Positions 18,631 through 20,299 of a DNA stretch of 20,299 bases are shown one piece after another. Every line of letters begins with the position of its first letter. Position 1 is the stretch's first letter. Both the position numbers and the translations under genes were made by a program. Origin of the DNA: a virus; IMG/VR virus record IMGVR_UViG_3300009184_002422, positions 1-20,299 of that record. One strand, 5' to 3'. The notes under the pieces were generated by a model. The model was not told the DNA's origin. It saw nothing but the letters and a program-made list of their open reading frames with translations, and searched no databases.

Positions 18631-20299
18631 AATTCCACCCCGTCGACGAAGCAGCCATGAACCCTGCGGCTTTTGCTCAGGCCATTGAGCAGGGCCAGGC
18701 CAAGGGCGTGTTGGTGGGATTTGAATTTGAAGTAGGCATACCCCAGGCCACATTTGCTCAAAGCAAAAGCACAACACACACCCCAGACACAGTGGCTGAT
18801 ACTATACAGTCATACGGTGTACTCAGTGACTTCAACTTTCAGCAAATCACTCCTACAGAATGGGATCAGGTGTTTGGTTTGCGGCAACCTGCAGGCAATT
18901 TTGCCAACATGACCGAAGCCTACGAAGGGTATCAAACCGGTTATCTGGATAAATTGCAAGAATTGTACAACAAAATTCCTGAAAAACAACGGTTAAAATA
19001 CAGTGATAACATACTTGGAATTGCCAAGGACCATGTAAAAAGACGAGGCTTGAAAAAAACCGATCTTGGTTATAATCATGCCATACAAAGCGAGTTCGCT
19101 GAACTCATGGGACGAACAGTTTACTCAAACAACAACGGCAACGCCGCAGAACGTGCAGGACGGGCACTAATGGACGCTAGTCGTCAAGATTGGCGAGGTT
19201 TGCTGGAATATGCACTGGGTCAGCCAATTGACAAAATTGAGCAAAATTTTAATCAGTTGTTTGATTACAATGCTGATCAAGCCTATCGGTTGTTGCAGTT
19301 AGAAGATTATGAAGATGACGATTACGGTGAAGATCGTGAATACCAACAGGCTGCCGAGTTCCTAAAACCTGTGGTTGAACAGACCATGGGTGCACCGGTG
19401 CACATATTTCACGATTATCATCAACGTCGTAAAAATCTCACTGACTGGTATATTGAACCCGATGGCAGTTTAAATGCCAACGACGACAGAGATGCCACGG
19501 CAGAGATTGTGAGCCCTCCGCTGCCGGCTGCACAAGCCGTGGATGCGCTGAAACGTTTTTATGCCATGGCGGCACAATTGAACCTGTATACCAACAGTTC
19601 CACTGGCCTGCACATCAATGTCAGCATACCCGACAAGTTAGACGTGTTGAAACTGGCTGTGTTCACTGGTGATCAGCATGTGCTACAGCAGTTTGGTAGA
19701 CAAGACAGTGATTATGCTGTGAGTAGCCAGCAGGCCATTGCTGGACGGGTAGCCGGCGGCTCTCCGGTGTTGAAAACCAAGACAGCAAAAACACCAGGTG
19801 TTGTGGGGCAACCAAAAACACAAACTACCCTGGACGTCAAATCTCTGCAACGAATTGCGCAGGATGCCACAGGTGATCATACAGCATCAATCAGCAACAA
19901 CGGCAAATACATCAGTTTCCGGCATGCTGGTGGCGATTACCTGCAAGATTACACCAGTGTTTTCAATGTGGTGGGACGTTTTATTCGTGCCATGATCATT
20001 GCCTCAGATCCCACAGCCTATGCACAGGAATACCAAACCAAGTTGGCCAAGTTGGCCGGCACCAGCCCGGCTGCATCACAGAACGCAGTGCCTACCATGA
20101 TACAATATATCCGCACCAATGGCATGCCTGTGATACAACTAGATATCATGCGATTTGGCAAGAAAAGAACACCGTTGAATCTTGCCCTGGATGCCATGGA
20201 TGGTTATAGTGCCATTGCCAACACCAGTGTGATTGTGACCGGAGGCGGCGATGCCACAAGATCTGTGTTGGCCAGCAAAGTACAACGTGAAGAAAGAAA
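18618..20299 (+). CDS. Amidoligase-family protein, 3' end outside window
   Basis: The frame is open from the ATG at 18618 to the last base (560 codons and continuing). Amidoligase-family (COOH-NH2 ligase, glutamine-synthetase-fold) landmarks appear in order: GFEFEVG (34-40) for the metal/ATP Glu pair, DWYIEPDGSL (276-285), AEIVSPPL (295-302), TGLHINVSIP (329-338) and ISFRHAGGDY with Arg435. The family's second His in HxH is Asn334 here. Such enzymes join an amine to a carboxylate with ATP, in peptide-like tags or wall chemistry. The N-terminus MRFSEF, separate from the domain, resembles short lead peptides on marine T4-like virion proteins, from memory. A large acidic insertion lies between residues 60 and 260. 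No Shine-Dalgarno is visible. Family call is fairly firm; role unknown. Confidence 0.8.
   Translation, partial: MRFSEFHPVDEAAMNPAAFAQAIEQGQAKGVLVGFEFEVGIPQATFAQSKSTTHTPDTVADTIQSYGVLSDFNFQQITPTEWDQVFGLRQPAGNFANMTEAYEGYQTGYLDKLQELYNKIPEKQRLKYSDNILGIAKDHVKRRGLKKTDLGYNHAIQSEFAELMGRTVYSNNNGNAAERAGRALMDASRQDWRGLLEYALGQPIDKIEQNFNQLFDYNADQAYRLLQLEDYEDDDYGEDREYQQAAEFLKPVVEQTMGAPVHIFHDYHQRRKNLTDWYIEPDGSLNANDDRDATAEIVSPPLPAAQAVDALKRFYAMAAQLNLYTNSSTGLHINVSIPDKLDVLKLAVFTGDQHVLQQFGRQDSDYAVSSQQAIAGRVAGGSPVLKTKTAKTPGVVGQPKTQTTLDVKSLQRIAQDATGDHTASISNNGKYISFRHAGGDYLQDYTSVFNVVGRFIRAMIIASDPTAYAQEYQTKLAKLAGTSPAASQNAVPTMIQYIRTNGMPVIQLDIMRFGKKRTPLNLALDAMDGYSAIANTSVIVTGGGDATRSVLASKVQREER

Noticed and set aside
1-20299. 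Prophage or bacterial-chromosome origin of the window
   Set aside because: No integrase, attachment-site duplication or housekeeping gene is visible, and the gene packing and replication genes are those of a lytic T4-like phage; an edge of such context outside the window cannot be excluded.

Overview
The window looks like part of a T4-like (myovirus-type) tailed phage genome from an uncultured, probably aquatic, phage. The main reasons are the replication and recombination genes (a FEN/T4 RNase H-type 5'-3' exonuclease and a T4 gp49-type endonuclease VII), a MazG-like pyrophosphohydrolase, several small proteins resembling conserved hypotheticals of marine T4-like phages, very tight packing with ATGA/TAATG stop-start overlaps, three tRNA genes, and short elements resembling T4-type late promoters. 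Base composition is moderate by eye. The host cannot be fixed; the QueD variant resembles an alphaproteobacterial type, which is only a hint. No integrase, transposase, rRNA or CRISPR array is visible. No gene-free stretch exceeds 300 bases.

Layout. (1) 1-7485 is a plus-strand metabolic block. It holds the 3' end of GTP cyclohydrolase I (folE), three small unknown proteins, a glycine-amidinotransferase-like enzyme, a HIT-family protein, QueD, a GT-A glycosyltransferase, a large B12-binding-type radical SAM enzyme, an SGNH-like protein and QueE. FolE, QueD and QueE are the first three enzymes of the 7-deazaguanine (preQ0) route; QueC is not in the window. (2) 7485-12165 is a plus-strand block with a small conserved protein, a cytidylyltransferase, a second SGNH-like protein, the 5'-3' exonuclease, an unknown protein, a MazG-like protein, endonuclease VII and three small unknown proteins. 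(3) 12143-16277 is mostly minus strand: two related fucosyltransferase-like proteins and a full asparagine synthetase (glutamine-hydrolysing), enclosing one plus-strand gene with a ParB/sulfiredoxin-like signature. (4) 16304-18510 is a plus-strand module with near-consensus sigma-70 promoters: a GIY-YIG protein, three small proteins, tRNA-Ile2(CAT), tRNA-Arg(TCT), tRNA-Leu(TAA) and another small protein. (5) From 18618 to the right edge runs a large amidoligase-family reading frame, preceded by tandem palindromic repeats.

How the parts may work together. The folE-queD-queE set should make 7-carboxy-7-deazaguanine, for modification of phage DNA or of host tRNA. The amidinotransferase, radical SAM enzyme and glycosyltransferase lie among these genes and could decorate a modified base or a surface glycan, but that is inference. 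The cytidylyltransferase, SGNH proteins, glycosyltransferases, asparagine synthetase and amidoligase suggest a large investment in small-molecule or surface chemistry.

The most distinctive regulatory pattern is five genes (3933, 13105 minus, 13128, 16256 minus, 18618) whose ATG lies 4-5 bases after a TAA(A/G)TA late-promoter-like element and has no visible Shine-Dalgarno. This predicts leaderless late mRNAs. The GIY-YIG gene shows the same geometry behind a sigma-70 -10 box.
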